Assembly: GCA_030065615.1 (NCBI GenBank)
Contig: JASJDR010000014.1
Coordinates: forward strand, 1-64,000
Length of the DNA stretch: 64,000 nucleotides
Source of the DNA: Xenococcus sp. MO_188.B8
GTDB lineage: Bacteria; Cyanobacteriota; Cyanobacteriia; Cyanobacteriales; Xenococcaceae
Direction: 5' to 3'
Part shown: positions 52,676 to 63,065 of the stretch, piece by piece
Position numbering within the stretch: the stretch's first letter is position 1
Layout: the number at the start of each line of letters is the position of its first letter
The notes under the pieces: model-generated
Seen by the model: the letters and a program-made list of their open reading frames with translations, nothing else
Databases searched by the model: none
Told to the model about the DNA's origin: nothing
Made by a program: the position numbers and the translations under genes

Positions 52676-54039
52676 TAGTATCGCGCCCATAAAGTTTTTA
52701 CTTCTTGCTCTAATTCCCAATCTTTCATAGCTGACCACTCCGCTTGACGTACAGCTAAAAAGGCTTGAGACAATTCCGAATTTAAAGCCTGCAAAAGAAC
52801 ATCATTTTCTTGAAGGTGAGCAATAGCTTCCCCTAAATTACTCGGTAAGCGCTCGATTCCCTGACTAGAGAGTTCTTCGGCGCTCAAGTTTCCTGGATCT
52901 ACAGTTACGGGATTTGGTGCTTCGAGACTTCTGTTCACTCCATCTAAGCCAGCAGCGATCGCAGATCCCAATGCTAGATAGGGATTGGCAGAAGCATCTA
53001 CGGTTTTTAATTCCAAATGGGTGGGGCAGCCTGTGGGATTGCTGGGTATTCGCACAGCAGCTTCTCGATTATCTAATCCCCAACAGCGATAAGCCCCACT
53101 CCAACAATGGGGCAGTAAGCGGCGATAAGAGTTAACACTGGGAGTGGTCAATGCCATTAATGATGGCAGGTGGTGCAAGATTCCTGCGATAAATTTTCTA
53201 GTGATCAGAGAAAGTCCACAAACACCTTGTTTGTCAGGTAGCAAGTTCTGCCCGTTTTGCCAGAGACTGAGGTGAATGTGACAACCGCTACCAGCAGCAT
53301 CGGGGAAGATTTTGGGTAAAAAAGAAGCTGCTAAGTCATGTTGATGAGCGATCGCCTTAACGGTTTCTCTAAAAGCAATCTGCCGATCCGCCGCAGCTAA
53401 AGCATCGGTATAGCGCATGGAAATTTCCTGCTGCCCGGGACCAGACTCAGGATAATACTGTTCTACAGGTATTCCTTGAGCAATGAGCGAGTCGGCAATC
53501 TCATCAATAACTTCTCGATGCAGATCCATTGCCTGAGCGGAAGCGAAAACTGTTTCATCGGCTGGTTCTAATTCCTTATTTGTGGGGCGCAGTAGGTAAA
53601 ATTCATTTTCAAATGCTGCTTTGACTGATAATCCTTGTGCTTTAGCCGTAGCAATGCTTCGTATTAAAAAATTACGGGGGCACATTGCCCAAGGCTCTCC
53701 CGCCAGTATCATGTTGCCCATGACGCGAGCATGACCAGGAGCATGGGGTAAAAGCTTGAGAGTTGACCAATCGGGCACTAAACGAACTTCCCCCACTGGA
53801 CTCAAGCCCGTCTCAGGTATTACGGTATCGTACATTACGGGGAGTCCCTGCTGTCCGGTGGATATGCCCACCCCATGATTGAAGTACTCACAGAGTAGAT
53901 TTAGATGCACTGCTTTGCCTCGAATGATGTTGGCATTGTCGCACCAGAGGATACGAACAAATTTGATATCAGCTTGTTCGAGGTTTTTTTTGACTTTCTT
54001 AAATTTAATATTTCCAGCCATTGCCAGGAAAAATATCAC
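52675..54039 (-). CDS. glutamine synthetase-like ligase, half of a split FluG-like pair
   Basis: The 454-residue GS-family protein has VRILWCDNANIIRGKAVHL near the N-terminus and the ATP/metal motifs KAAFENEFYLL, GPGQQEISMRY and AGSGCHIHLSLWQNG. NSYRRLLPHCWSGAYRCWG and NREAAVRIPSNP complete the active site. It is not standard GlnA: the N-terminal layout fits the gamma-glutamylpolyamine/anilide synthetase group (PuuA-like). It is coupled to an amidohydrolase-2 gene by a TAATG overlap, so both probably act on the same gamma-glutamyl amide. Confidence 0.88.
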   Translation of the reverse strand: MIFFLAMAGNIKFKKVKKNLEQADIKFVRILWCDNANIIRGKAVHLNLLCEYFNHGVGISTGQQGLPVMYDTVIPETGLSPVGEVRLVPDWSTLKLLPHAPGHARVMGNMILAGEPWAMCPRNFLIRSIATAKAQGLSVKAAFENEFYLLRPTNKELEPADETVFASAQAMDLHREVIDEIADSLIAQGIPVEQYYPESGPGQQEISMRYTDALAAADRQIAFRETVKAIAHQHDLAASFLPKIFPDAAGSGCHIHLSLWQNGQNLLPDKQGVCGLSLITRKFIAGILHHLPSLMALTTPSVNSYRRLLPHCWSGAYRCWGLDNREAAVRIPSNPTGCPTHLELKTVDASANPYLALGSAIAAGLDGVNRSLEAPNPVTVDPGNLSAEELSSQGIERLPSNLGEAIAHLQENDVLLQALNSELSQAFLAVRQAEWSAMKDWELEQEVKTLWARY

Positions 54040-54316
54040 AAAGGGTAAATAACTTTATTTATACCGCAAAGCAGCCCCATGCAAAGATAACGAGTCATTC
54101 GCTAAATGCGATCGCTTTTTTGTGAACTTGTGAAGTGCGATCGTTGTTATTGTGACTATTTATGTTTTTTATAGTCATCAGTGGGACAAAAAGCTCTTGA
54201 TATTGACTAACTTGCTGGAGAACTTGATCAACGGGCGAATAAGATTTTAGATTTGATTACAGCATCCTTTAGAAGTTCTTCATCTTTTATTATTCATAAT
54301 TCATCGTTGAAAATAC

Positions 54317-55180
54317 ATGTGGCAAACCATCGCAAAAGAAATCGCTCAAGCAACCAAAACTCCCTTTGAAATTACCAATACTCGCTCCGTTGGTGGAGGT
54401 TGTATCAACCAAGGTTATAAAATCAGCGGCAATGGCTGCAATTATTTTGTTAAAGTCAATCAGGCAAATCAGGCAGAAATGTTTAGCGCCGAAGCCTTAG
54501 GACTAAAACAGATGGCGGCAACCGAAACTATTACGATACCCAAACCCATATGTTGGGGAATTGTCGGGAATTCTTGCTATATCGTTTTAGAATGGCTGGA
54601 CTGTGGGGGGAGAAATAATCAAAGCTGGAGGTCAATGGGCCAACAACTCGCCCAAATGCATCAACAAGGAATTAATGATAACTTTGGATGGGATATCAAT
54701 AATACTATCGGTTCAACTCCTCAGATTAATACTTGGATGGATACCTGGGCAGATTTTTTTGCCGAACAAAGAATTGGTTATCAGTTAAAACTCGCGAAAC
54801 GCAGAGGTGGCAGTTTCCCCGATACTAATCAAGTTATTGCTGTAGTCAGAGCCAAATTAGCCAAGAGAAAACCAGAAGCTTCTATCTTACATGGAGATTT
54901 ATGGTCGGGAAATGCCGATATTACCAGAGACGGCAAGCCAGTTATTTTCGATCCTGCGACCTATTTCGGCGATCGCGAAACGGATATTGCGATGACAGAA
55001 TTATTTGGTGGATTTCCTAACGCTTTTTACCAAGGATACAACCAACAATGGCAATTAGATCCAGGTTATCAACAAAGGAAAAGTCTTTATAATCTTTATC
55101 ACATTCTCAATCACTTTAATCTTTTTGGTGGTGGTTATGGTTCTCAAGCTAATCGGATGATCCAACAAATTTTAAACTAA
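54317..55180 (+). CDS. fructosamine kinase family protein
   Basis: The 287-residue protein has the aminoglycoside-phosphotransferase-like kinase fold: SVGGGCINQGYKI and YFVKVNQANQAEMFSAEALG at the nucleotide site, the catalytic loop ILHGDLWSGNAD and the metal DPATYFGDRETDIAM. The C-terminal LYNLYHILNHFNLFGGGYG is characteristic. The family phosphorylates ketosamines on glycated proteins, leading to deglycation. ATG 54317 follows AT-rich DNA. Monocistronic. Confidence 0.92.
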   Translation: MWQTIAKEIAQATKTPFEITNTRSVGGGCINQGYKISGNGCNYFVKVNQANQAEMFSAEALGLKQMAATETITIPKPICWGIVGNSCYIVLEWLDCGGRNNQSWRSMGQQLAQMHQQGINDNFGWDINNTIGSTPQINTWMDTWADFFAEQRIGYQLKLAKRRGGSFPDTNQVIAVVRAKLAKRKPEASILHGDLWSGNADITRDGKPVIFDPATYFGDRETDIAMTELFGGFPNAFYQGYNQQWQLDPGYQQRKSLYNLYHILNHFNLFGGGYGSQANRMIQQILN

Positions 55181-55226
55181 AAGTAGTACTAGGATGAAGA
55201 AATTATTGATTATTGGAGTTAACAAC

Positions 55227-56012
55227 TTATAATTTATAATCAAGAAATTCTATTAAATCTTGGTTTAAAGATGATTGGACAAAATCAATAGTCTGTTGTT
55301 CAAAACCTTGCTTGGGTTCACATTCAAGATATTTTTTTTGATAATCTGCAAACTTTAGCTCTCGATCTTTTGTCGAATTAATAATTTTTAACTTTAAAAT
55401 TGGCTGGATACTAAATTTTTGTTTGATCAGACGGAATATTAAGTCATAATCCTGAAGAAGATCTTCATAGCGTAAAATTAAGCAATTCTCATATTTTTTC
55501 ATAAATGATAAATATGAAAATGTTTTTAAGTTCCATAACTCTAGAGGACTCTTTAGTAATGGCTCAAAAGTATAATCTCTATTCACTGTCATCCAAGGAG
55601 TCAAAACAAAATCATCCAAGTTTTTCGGAACATCAACAAGGGAATGGTAAGGTCTAACATGCAGAGATTTTAAGAATGAATAAGGGTCTTTCACTAAAAA
55701 TATAAACCCCGTTTGTTCAAATAAATGAATTTTTGATAGATGACTATAATGTACGGCAGAATGCTTCCAGCCAAATAATTTTCGTGCTTTTTGGCTTGCA
55801 AAAATATTATCTATCAACCTTTCGCGCAGTACTACTCTTAACTCCTGGGAATACTGTTTTAAAAATAGTTTCTGATCTTGAGTGATTTCACGATCAATAA
55901 TTCCTTGGTGGTGAATTAATGGAATATCATAATTCGCTAAGATAATTTTTTCTAACCAATTAGTACCTGTATTTCTCTCGCCAAAAATTTTAATCTGAGC
56001 AATCTTATTCAT
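55227..56012 (-). CDS. sulfotransferase-like protein
   Basis: I chose ATG 56012 (MNKIAQIKIFGERNTGTNWL, 261 residues); an in-frame TTG seven codons upstream is less likely. The N-terminal strand-loop GERNTGTNWLEKII occupies the position of the PAPS 5'-phosphosulfate loop. FIFLVKDPYSFLKSL and ILRYEDLLQDY fit the 3'-phosphate binding region and later conserved strand of sulfotransferases. Codon use is more AT-rich than in the neighbours. The acceptor is unknown; a surface polysaccharide or small metabolite is possible. Confidence 0.65.
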   Translation of the reverse strand: MNKIAQIKIFGERNTGTNWLEKIILANYDIPLIHHQGIIDREITQDQKLFLKQYSQELRVVLRERLIDNIFASQKARKLFGWKHSAVHYSHLSKIHLFEQTGFIFLVKDPYSFLKSLHVRPYHSLVDVPKNLDDFVLTPWMTVNRDYTFEPLLKSPLELWNLKTFSYLSFMKKYENCLILRYEDLLQDYDLIFRLIKQKFSIQPILKLKIINSTKDRELKFADYQKKYLECEPKQGFEQQTIDFVQSSLNQDLIEFLDYKL

Positions 56013-56155
56013 ATTAAACCTAAGAAATCCCAAATTATATAATGTTTACGACACATATAATTTGTGTAAGGGTTTGGCAATGCTAAACCCTTACTTATTA
56101 AATATGAAATAATTAGATCAGGTAATAGGGATTCTGCCTGTTTCTAATAGTTAGT

Positions 56156-57805
56156 TTATTTTAAAACAGCTACTGGTATTTGATAGTCAGGAATTGCATT
56201 GTCTTCCATATATTCCCGATATTCTTGACAAGCGCGATCGCATTTTTCGGGACTCCAACCGCAATATTGAACCAGAGTTGCACTAATTACAGACAAGAGA
56301 TCTAAACCATAATTACCACTCATGGCTAAAGTTGTGCGGCGACAGGCAATATCGACTAAATTATGAGCAAATTCCTGCCGTACTGCATAAACAATCTGGG
56401 CTTTAATATCGGGAAGATTACTACTAAGCGGCTCTGCCAATCCAGGCTCTTCTTTGGTTAAGGCTAAAACTTCTAAGGCTTTAGAGCCATATCGAGAAAA
56501 GAGATAATTAATCGTGTCAACAGAAAGCTCAAAATTATCAATAGCTTCTTGGATTCTGCGATCGCCAGGTAGAATATAACCTGGTAAAGCCAATTTATCA
56601 GTCTGACATCCCGGAGCAGGTCGCTTCATCTTTTTCAAGGCGGCATCGACCATTTCCTCTCCCACATGACGATAAGTAGTCAGTTTGCCCCCAATCAGCG
56701 AAATTAGATTATTCACCCCTTCTTTTTTGTGGTCGTAGAGAATATGCTTGCGGGTGATACTTCCTGGTTTTTTGCCTTCGGCATTAGGTAAAGGACGCAC
56801 TCCAGAATAGGTATATAAAATATCATCCCGGGACAAATTAGCATTAATGATAATATTGTTAGTTTCTTGTAGTAAATAATCTATTTCGTCGTTATCTGCC
56901 TTAAATTTATCTAAATCACCCTTAAACGGAAGATCCGTCGTGCCAATAAGATAGCTACCTAACCAAGGTACGATAAAGAACGGACGACCATCAGATTTGG
57001 CTTCGACATACAAACTAGTATCGGGTGCGCCAGGAAAAGGTTTAACGATGATGTGACTACCTTTGGTTCCGCCAATCTTACGAGTCTTACCAATATTACC
57101 CAATTTACAAACTCGATCTACCCAAGGCCCAGCAGTATTAATAACGACTACATCGTCACTACCCGATACAGTAAAATTCTCCCCTGTCAGTTTATCTTGG
57201 CAAGTTAGCTGCGTAATCCGCTTCTTATCTTGTTGCAGTTGAGTTACTTCTGCATAATTTAAGACTGTGGCTCCGGCTTCTTGTGCCGAAATGATATTTT
57301 CTAAACATAATCTTTCAGCCAAAGCTACCTGTCCGTCATAATATTGCGCCCCCCCAGCCAAATTTTGTGGATCGATACTGCGAAACAATTGCTGAAATTT
57401 CTTCTGGGGCAGCATCCGATGAATCGGTAAAGTCTTTTCGTAACTGAAGATATCGTACAAAATCATTCCCGCCCAAATTTTCCAGTAAGGACGAGAGCGA
57501 TCGCGATAGATAGGAATAGTTAAGAGAAGAGGTGTCACTAAATGGGGTGCCGTATGTAATAAAATTTCTCTTTCCTTGAGAGCTTCTCTGACTAGAGGAA
57601 ATTCAAAATATTCTAGATAACGTAAACCACCATGGATTAGACGAGTAGACCAACTAGATGTGCCACTCGCAAAATCTCCTTTTTCAATTAAAATAGTTTT
57701 TAATCCCCTGATGGCAGCATCTCTGGCAACTCCCGCACCATTAATTCCCCCACCAATAACTATCAGATCGTATGTATCCTGTTGAATTTGCGCTAAATCT
57801 CGCAT
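56156..57805 (-). CDS. glpD: FAD-dependent glycerol-3-phosphate dehydrogenase
   Basis: The 549-residue flavoprotein oxidises glycerol-3-phosphate to dihydroxyacetone phosphate at the membrane, passing electrons to quinone. It has the FAD dinucleotide fold DLIVIGGGINGAGVARDAAIRG, then GDFASGTSSWSTRLIHGGLRYLE, FFIVPWLGSYLIGTTD and YSGVRPLPNAEGK, and the C-terminal DAO_C helical domain from about residue 405. Monocistronic; it starts 175 bp from the Omp85 gene's stop. Confidence 0.93.
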   Translation of the reverse strand: MRDLAQIQQDTYDLIVIGGGINGAGVARDAAIRGLKTILIEKGDFASGTSSWSTRLIHGGLRYLEYFEFPLVREALKEREILLHTAPHLVTPLLLTIPIYRDRSRPYWKIWAGMILYDIFSYEKTLPIHRMLPQKKFQQLFRSIDPQNLAGGAQYYDGQVALAERLCLENIISAQEAGATVLNYAEVTQLQQDKKRITQLTCQDKLTGENFTVSGSDDVVVINTAGPWVDRVCKLGNIGKTRKIGGTKGSHIIVKPFPGAPDTSLYVEAKSDGRPFFIVPWLGSYLIGTTDLPFKGDLDKFKADNDEIDYLLQETNNIIINANLSRDDILYTYSGVRPLPNAEGKKPGSITRKHILYDHKKEGVNNLISLIGGKLTTYRHVGEEMVDAALKKMKRPAPGCQTDKLALPGYILPGDRRIQEAIDNFELSVDTINYLFSRYGSKALEVLALTKEEPGLAEPLSSNLPDIKAQIVYAVRQEFAHNLVDIACRRTTLAMSGNYGLDLLSVISATLVQYCGWSPEKCDRACQEYREYMEDNAIPDYQIPVAVLK

Positions 57806-57980
57806 TTATCCTTGATGGTTAAATATGATTACATTTCTCAGCTAATAGCTTCAATAATAACTATAGGTTTTATTATTATCACGACTCTTGATAATCCCAA
57901 AAATATTTATATTTTTCTTGGCTTAAATAATGTTTATTAATTTTTATGAGCAAATAAATTAACATTTTCTATCCCAAGTA

Positions 57981-59525
57981 TTAAAAACGCTCCCCGATAT
58001 TAAAATGCACTACACCGCCGCCTTGATCATTTAGTCCTAATTCCAATCTGAAAGTACCAAGATTGGTCGGTAACCTTAACCCAAAACCATAACCAAAAGC
58101 ATTACCTGGCTTGTCCCTAATTACCGCTGGTTCACCAATAACTGTATCTCCAGAACCAAGATCGGTCCCAAAATCTACAAATAAGGTTCCCCCTACCGTA
58201 TATTTTTCTTTAAAAGCCTTAAACTTGAAAATAGGAAAGCGATATTCAGCCGTAGCTGTTATGAAGCTGCGACCAGTACCAACTTCAGCACCCTTAAAGC
58301 CCCGTATCGAACCAGAACCACCTAGGTTGAACGCTTCATAACCGGGCAGGTCTCCAATTATCGTACCTCCTTGAACACTTAACACTAAAGTACGGTCTCC
58401 TTCGGTAAAGCCAAATAATTTTAAAGGTATAAACCCACTCATAACAGCACTCAGTCGGTTGTGTGAGATACTAGCATCTCCAATCGGAATTGACTGATCC
58501 GAGTTAAATGCAAACCGATAACCTCGGGTAGGATTCAACTTACTATTCCGTCGATCTAAAACAGACCGAAAGTTAATTGTTAGTAAAGTGTCCTGTCCAT
58601 CAGAACTAATAGTGAGGGGATTACCAAGTTCGTCTACAGGTTGCAAAGAGCTAGAAAATAGTCCATCTCGGGCAGAAACCAGTTGATAAGAAGCTCCTAC
58701 TGCTCCTTTAAAATTGCGAGCGATGCGAAAAAAGAACTCTCCACCGCCACCAGTTCTATCGATCCAGGGATCATCACCATTGGGCAGATTTACTTCAGTT
58801 CCATTGTCAAATTCTGGTTCTTTTCCTTGGCGATTGAATAGATTAAAAGCATAACCGCGATCATGTTTTATAAACTGCCGATAATCCAAGTCGAATCCCA
58901 AAAGATTTGGTCCAAATTCACTACCTAAAGATATTGCCTTGCTATTACCACCTAAATTACGCCAACCAATCCTTACTCCACCACCGATTCCATTGGCTCG
59001 ATTAGACATGGGATTTATGATTACTGGTCTAGCAGATCCTTGTAAAGCTGTTGGGGCAGGCAAGTTCTGACCAAATTTAAAGAAGAAAGTTTTTCTCTGT
59101 TCTACTTTCACCACCATGACCACATTATTATCCCTAGCAGATGGTTCTAGAGATATAGTGGCATCCTTAACTTGAATTAATCGGTTGACCCCTTCTAACC
59201 CTTTTTTAGCTAGGTCAGCATTGTAAATAGATCCTGGTTTGAGGTCAAACTCACGGATAATAACTTTTGGGTTGAGTTTTCCCACGACTGGTTGATTGTT
59301 CCGATCCACAAACCTTACCTGAATATCGGTTATAGTTTGTCCTTGACTAGCAGGTACGATCAGTGGTTTAGTTGGATCTGCCTCTTCTGGTGTATCAAGC
59401 TCAATTTCTAGTCCCAAACATGCAGTTGACAAAGCTAAATAGAACGAAAAAAAACTTAAACCGAAAGCAAACCAATGCCGAGGTGATAAAAATTGCCATA
59501 AAATTCGCGCTAAATTTTTGCTCAT
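57981..59525 (-). CDS. Omp85/BamA-TamA family outer-membrane protein
   Basis: The 514-residue protein has an N-terminal signal sequence (hydrophobic residues about 18-38), a short linker and about one POTRA-like domain (residues 60-140: FDLKPGSIYNADLAKKGLEG). A 16-strand barrel follows, with GGSGSIRGFKGAEVG (the lid-lock loop R-G-F) and VDFGTDLGSG near the end. The final residue is Phe (FNIGERF), as expected for barrel assembly. It is shorter than the main cyanobacterial Omp85 with three POTRAs, so it may be a surface-protein or lipid transporter. Confidence 0.85.
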   Translation of the reverse strand: MSKNLARILWQFLSPRHWFAFGLSFFSFYLALSTACLGLEIELDTPEEADPTKPLIVPASQGQTITDIQVRFVDRNNQPVVGKLNPKVIIREFDLKPGSIYNADLAKKGLEGVNRLIQVKDATISLEPSARDNNVVMVVKVEQRKTFFFKFGQNLPAPTALQGSARPVIINPMSNRANGIGGGVRIGWRNLGGNSKAISLGSEFGPNLLGFDLDYRQFIKHDRGYAFNLFNRQGKEPEFDNGTEVNLPNGDDPWIDRTGGGGEFFFRIARNFKGAVGASYQLVSARDGLFSSSLQPVDELGNPLTISSDGQDTLLTINFRSVLDRRNSKLNPTRGYRFAFNSDQSIPIGDASISHNRLSAVMSGFIPLKLFGFTEGDRTLVLSVQGGTIIGDLPGYEAFNLGGSGSIRGFKGAEVGTGRSFITATAEYRFPIFKFKAFKEKYTVGGTLFVDFGTDLGSGDTVIGEPAVIRDKPGNAFGYGFGLRLPTNLGTFRLELGLNDQGGGVVHFNIGERF

Positions 59526-59797
59526 AAGTTAAAAAATTATTTTTGTAGCATAAGATTTGCTTTTGATTATTAAATTAGTTTGAGTCTTTTCTTATCCTAT
59601 GGAAGTAATATTAGACTAAAAACAGTTCTTTACTGAGATATATTCCATGTATCTTTAGATATTGCCCATATGTAAGAAAGTTGGCTCCTTTTATTTCGAT
59701 CTCGCTTGACGGAATCAGCCCCTCGGCTTCCTCTGGCTTTGTGAAGTAGTTGTATTCATAATTAGCTCCCAGTTTGTAGCATTACGCTTGATTTTTC

Positions 59798-60082
59798 ATG
59801 AATGATATTTTTACCAATATTGCAGGATGGATTGCCGCTATTATCTTACCCATTGCCACGATATCACAGCTTACAAAGATACTCCAGGAAAAGACCGCCG
59901 AAGGAGTCAGTTTAATTACTTGGTTTCTCTTCGGAGTAGCAAATATTGGACTTTATCTGTTTACTGAAAAATATTTGGCTCTTCAATCTTTGGTTGGTCT
60001 TTTAGGAACTGCTGTTTTGGACTTCGTTATCTTAGGAGTAGCTCTTTTCTATAAACGCAAAGAGCTAGTAGTTAAAAGCTAA
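59798..60082 (+). CDS. SemiSWEET/PQ-loop small transporter
   Basis: This 94-residue protein has three membrane helices in the SemiSWEET/MtN3 arrangement. The first helix has AAIILPIATISQLTKILQEK, in which P-x4-Q is the PQ-loop motif, followed by GVSLITWFLFGVANIGLYLF and a third helix. Such proteins dimerise to move small sugars. It is separated by 25 bp from the next gene on the same strand. Confidence 0.85.
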   Translation: MNDIFTNIAGWIAAIILPIATISQLTKILQEKTAEGVSLITWFLFGVANIGLYLFTEKYLALQSLVGLLGTAVLDFVILGVALFYKRKELVVKS

Positions 60083-60107
60083 TGGTTTTTAAGAACTCAG
60101 ATCTTGA

Positions 60108-60662
60108 ATGAAACTTAAAAAAACTACCTGGGGCTTGATGATAACTGCCTTTGTGCTCAGTGGGTGGGTTGCTTGGTATGAACTGCCAAGACAAAGACAG
60201 GAAACAAACAATATTGCAGAACAAAAAATATTTAATATTGAGGTAAATCAGATCCGTAAAATTATTATTAACAAGCCGGATCTAACGTTAGAGTTTATCT
60301 CGACTCAAGACCCTAATAAACCTTGGTCAATGACCAAACCAGAAAAAACCTTAGCTGATGATGCAGTTATTTCCTTTCTGGTAGATTTACTAGTTAGTGG
60401 ATCAAGCGATCGCGTTATTGCCCTTGATGATAGCTCCTTAGCCGAATATGGCTTGGATAAACCGATCGCCAAGATAAGTTTTACCGCAACTGACGGTCAA
60501 ACCCACAGCATAGTTCTGGGTAAACCAACAATTAGCGATCGCTTTATTTATGCTCAAGTTTTTTCCAATACTGAAATTAACAATAAGATTGTCCTAGTAT
60601 CTAAAAACTGGCAATATGCTGTAGATCGAGACTTATCTGAATGGAAGAAAGATAATAGCTAA
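60108..60662 (+). CDS. DUF4340 domain protein, membrane-anchored
   Basis: The 184-residue protein starts with one membrane helix (about residues 8-25) and then repeats the DUF4340 beta-alpha pattern: NQIRKIIINKPDLTLEF, KPWSMTKPEKTLADDAVISFL, LAEYGLDKPIAKISFTATD and HSIVLGKPTISDRFIYAQ. Most family members have two or three copies of this unit; this one is short. The function is unknown, and an extracytoplasmic location is likely. Confidence 0.8.
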   Translation: MKLKKTTWGLMITAFVLSGWVAWYELPRQRQETNNIAEQKIFNIEVNQIRKIIINKPDLTLEFISTQDPNKPWSMTKPEKTLADDAVISFLVDLLVSGSSDRVIALDDSSLAEYGLDKPIAKISFTATDGQTHSIVLGKPTISDRFIYAQVFSNTEINNKIVLVSKNWQYAVDRDLSEWKKDNS

Positions 60663-60693
60663 TTGTTAATTTTTGATCCTTTCCAAGGATATT

Positions 60694-60770
60694 CTCCCCC
60701 ATCTCCCCTATCTTCCCCATCTTCCCCTGCTTCCCCATCTTCCCCTGCTTCCCAAACTCCCCCATCTCCA
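60694..60770. repeat. 9-bp tandem repeats (CTTCCCCAT/CTTCCCCTG)
   Basis: At least seven nine-base units alternate between CTTCCCCAT and CTTCCCCTG, with degenerate ends. The array lies between the DUF4340 gene and groES; reading it on the minus strand creates a false Gly/Lys-rich ORF. Confidence 0.8.
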
Positions 60771-60831
60771 AACTTAGTACGGTAAACCACACTGACTAGC
60801 TAGTTGCCAGATGATACTTCATTTAGCTAAA

Positions 60832-60858
60832 TTAGCACTCGGAAGGTGAGAGTGCTAA
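60832..60858 (+). promoter_or_regulatory. CIRCE element (HrcA operator)
   Basis: TTAGCACTC-N9-GAGTGCTAA is an exact CIRCE consensus. It lies 78 bp before the groES start. The repressor HrcA binds this site and releases it on heat shock, so the groESL operon here should be heat-inducible. Confidence 0.97.
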
Positions 60859-60935
60859 TTCTTAAAATCACAGAATATTTTCACCACAATCATTGAAATT
60901 AGATCAAACTTATTTCTCATTTAAGAGGTTTCTCT

Positions 60936-61247
60936 ATGGCAGCTATTAGTATTAACGTATCTACTGTAAAACCTTTAGGCGATCGCGTTTTTATCAAAGT
61001 AAGTGCATCTGAAGAAAAAACAGCGGGCGGTCTCTATTTACCCGATACAGCAAAAGAAAAACCCCAAGTAGGTGAAGTGGCAGCAGTTGGGCCTGGCAAA
61101 CGCAACGATGACGGGAGTTACACAGCTTTAGAAGTAAAAGTAGGCGATAAAGTTCTTTACTCCAAATATGCTGGCACTGACATCAAGCTTGGTGGCGAAG
61201 AGTATGTATTACTGTCTGAAAAAGATATTCTTGCAGCCGTCTCATAA
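60936..61247 (+). CDS. groES: co-chaperonin GroES
   Basis: The 103-residue protein begins with a cyanobacterial N-terminal extension ([20 protein letters not shown]). It contains the mobile loop [20 protein letters not shown] and the roof stretch [10 protein letters not shown], ending in [13 protein letters not shown]. It caps GroEL to enclose folding substrates. It follows a CIRCE element and is 64 bp before groEL. Confidence 0.97.
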   Translation: MAAISINVSTVKPLGDRVFIKVSASEEKTAGGLYLPDTAKEKPQVGEVAAVGPGKRNDDGSYTALEVKVGDKVLYSKYAGTDIKLGGEEYVLLSEKDILAAVS

Positions 61248-61311
61248 TCAGTTAACAGTTAACAGTAAATTTTTGTTGTCCACCAGTAATTTAAAGTAAT
61301 ATCAACAATTC

Positions 61312-62934
61312 ATGGCAAAATCGATTATTTATAACGACGAAGCTCGTCGCGCATTAGAAAAGGGGATTGACCTTTTAGCAGAGGCAGTAGCTGTTACTCT
61401 GGGGCCTAAAGGACGTAACGTAGTTCTAGAGAAGAAATTTGGCGCACCCCAAATTGTCAACGATGGGGTGACAATTGCCAAAGAAATTGAATTAGAAGAT
61501 CATATCGAGAATACTGGCGTATCCTTAATTCGTCAAGCTGCTTCTAAAACTAATGATGTTGCTGGAGACGGTACTACCACCGCAACAGTACTAGCTCATG
61601 CGATTGTCAAAGAAGGTTTACGTAACGTAGCAGCTGGAGCTAATCCCATCGCTCTCAAGCGTGGTATTGATAAAGCTACTGAATATTTGGTAGGCAAAAT
61701 TAAAGACCATGCTCAAACTGTAGCCGATTCTAAAGCGATCGCTCAAGTAGGAACAATTTCGGCTGGTAACGACGAAGAAGTCGGTACCATGATCGCCCAA
61801 GCAATGGATAAAGTAGGTAAAGAAGGAGTTATCTCTCTAGAAGAAGGTAAATCCATGACTACCGAACTAGAAATTACCGAAGGGATGCGCTTCGACAAAG
61901 GATATATTTCTCCTTACTTCGTAACTGATACTGAGCGCATGGAAGCAGATCTAGAAGAACCCTTTATCTTGATAACTGATAAGAAGATTGCCCTAGTACA
62001 GGATCTCGTTCCCATCCTCGAACAAGTAGCTCGTCAAGGCAAAACTCTTTTAATTCTTGCTGAAGATATTGAAAAAGAGGCTCTAGCTACTTTAGTAGTG
62101 AACCGTCTTCGCGGTGTATTGAATGTCGCTGCAGTTAAAGCTCCTGGCTTTGGCGATCGCCGTAAGCAAATGCTCGAAGATATTGCAGTTCTTACTGGTG
62201 GACAAGTAATTTCTGAAGACGCTGGCTTAAAATTAGAAAATGCCAAAATCGAGATGCTAGGTAAAGCTCGTCGCATCAATATCACTAAAGACAATACCAC
62301 TATCGTGGCTGAAGGTAATGAAGCAGCAGTGAAAACTCGTTGTGATTTACTGCGTCGTCAAATCGAAGAATCTGAATCTTCCTACGATAAAGAAAAACTT
62401 CAAGAGCGTTTAGCAAAACTTGGTGGTGGTGTTGCTGTAGTTAAAGTTGGTGCAGCTACTGAAACTGAGATGAAAGATCGTAAACTACGCTTAGAAGATG
62501 CGATCAACGCAACCAAAGCAGCCGTGGAAGAAGGGATTGTTCCTGGAGGCGGTACTACTTTAGCTCATCTAACTCCTGATTTAGAAACCTGGGCAACCAG
62601 TAACCTCAAGGATGAAGCTTTAACTGGGGCTCTAATTGTAGCTCGTGCTTTAACTTCTCCTCTCAAAAGAATTGCGGAAAACGCTGGTCAAAATGGTGCG
62701 GTAATTGCTGAGCGTGTTAAAGAAAAATCGTTCGATGTTGGTTACAACGCCGCTTCTAACGAATTCGTTAATATGTTTGAAGCTGGTATTGTTGACCCAG
62801 CAAAAGTTACTCGCTCTGCATTGCAAAATGCTGCATCTATTGCAGGAATGGTCTTAACTACTGAATGCATCGTAGTAGACAAACCTGAAAAAGAAGCAGC
62901 TCCTACTGCTCCTGGCGGTGACTTTGATTACTAA
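61312..62934 (+). CDS. groL1: chaperonin GroEL
   Basis: The 540-residue subunit forms the double heptameric ring. The ATP site is visible ([46 protein letters not shown]). The C-terminus is APGGDFDY rather than the GGM-repeat tail, as in cyanobacterial groES-linked GroEL1. It is the second gene of a CIRCE-controlled operon and is followed by a clear terminator at 63008. Confidence 0.97.
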   Translation: MAKSIIYNDEARRALEKGIDLLAEAVAVTLGPKGRNVVLEKKFGAPQIVNDGVTIAKEIELEDHIENTGVSLIRQAASKTNDVAGDGTTTATVLAHAIVKEGLRNVAAGANPIALKRGIDKATEYLVGKIKDHAQTVADSKAIAQVGTISAGNDEEVGTMIAQAMDKVGKEGVISLEEGKSMTTELEITEGMRFDKGYISPYFVTDTERMEADLEEPFILITDKKIALVQDLVPILEQVARQGKTLLILAEDIEKEALATLVVNRLRGVLNVAAVKAPGFGDRRKQMLEDIAVLTGGQVISEDAGLKLENAKIEMLGKARRINITKDNTTIVAEGNEAAVKTRCDLLRRQIEESESSYDKEKLQERLAKLGGGVAVVKVGAATETEMKDRKLRLEDAINATKAAVEEGIVPGGGTTLAHLTPDLETWATSNLKDEALTGALIVARALTSPLKRIAENAGQNGAVIAERVKEKSFDVGYNAASNEFVNMFEAGIVDPAKVTRSALQNAASIAGMVLTTECIVVDKPEKEAAPTAPGGDFDY

Positions 62935-63007
62935 AATATCTTTGGGATTAGCTACAGGCTATTAGCTGTTAGCTTTTTGACAATTAATTAAAAAATCTTA
63001 AGACATT

Positions 63008-63065
63008 CCCCATTTCAAGCGAGAGAACTAGATTCTAAATGTCCTTGAAGTGGGGATTTTTCTAT
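63008..63065 (+). terminator. probable rho-independent terminator of groESL
   Basis: CCCCATTTCAAG (63008-63019) pairs with CTTGAAGTGGGG (63044-63055) apart from one G-T pair, and ATTTTTCTATTTTC follows. It lies 74 bp past the groEL stop. Confidence 0.75.

Noticed and set aside
60601-60792. 63-codon minus-strand ORF rich in Gly, Lys and Met
   Set aside because: It is the reverse reading of the 9-bp tandem array and overlaps the end of the DUF4340 gene.
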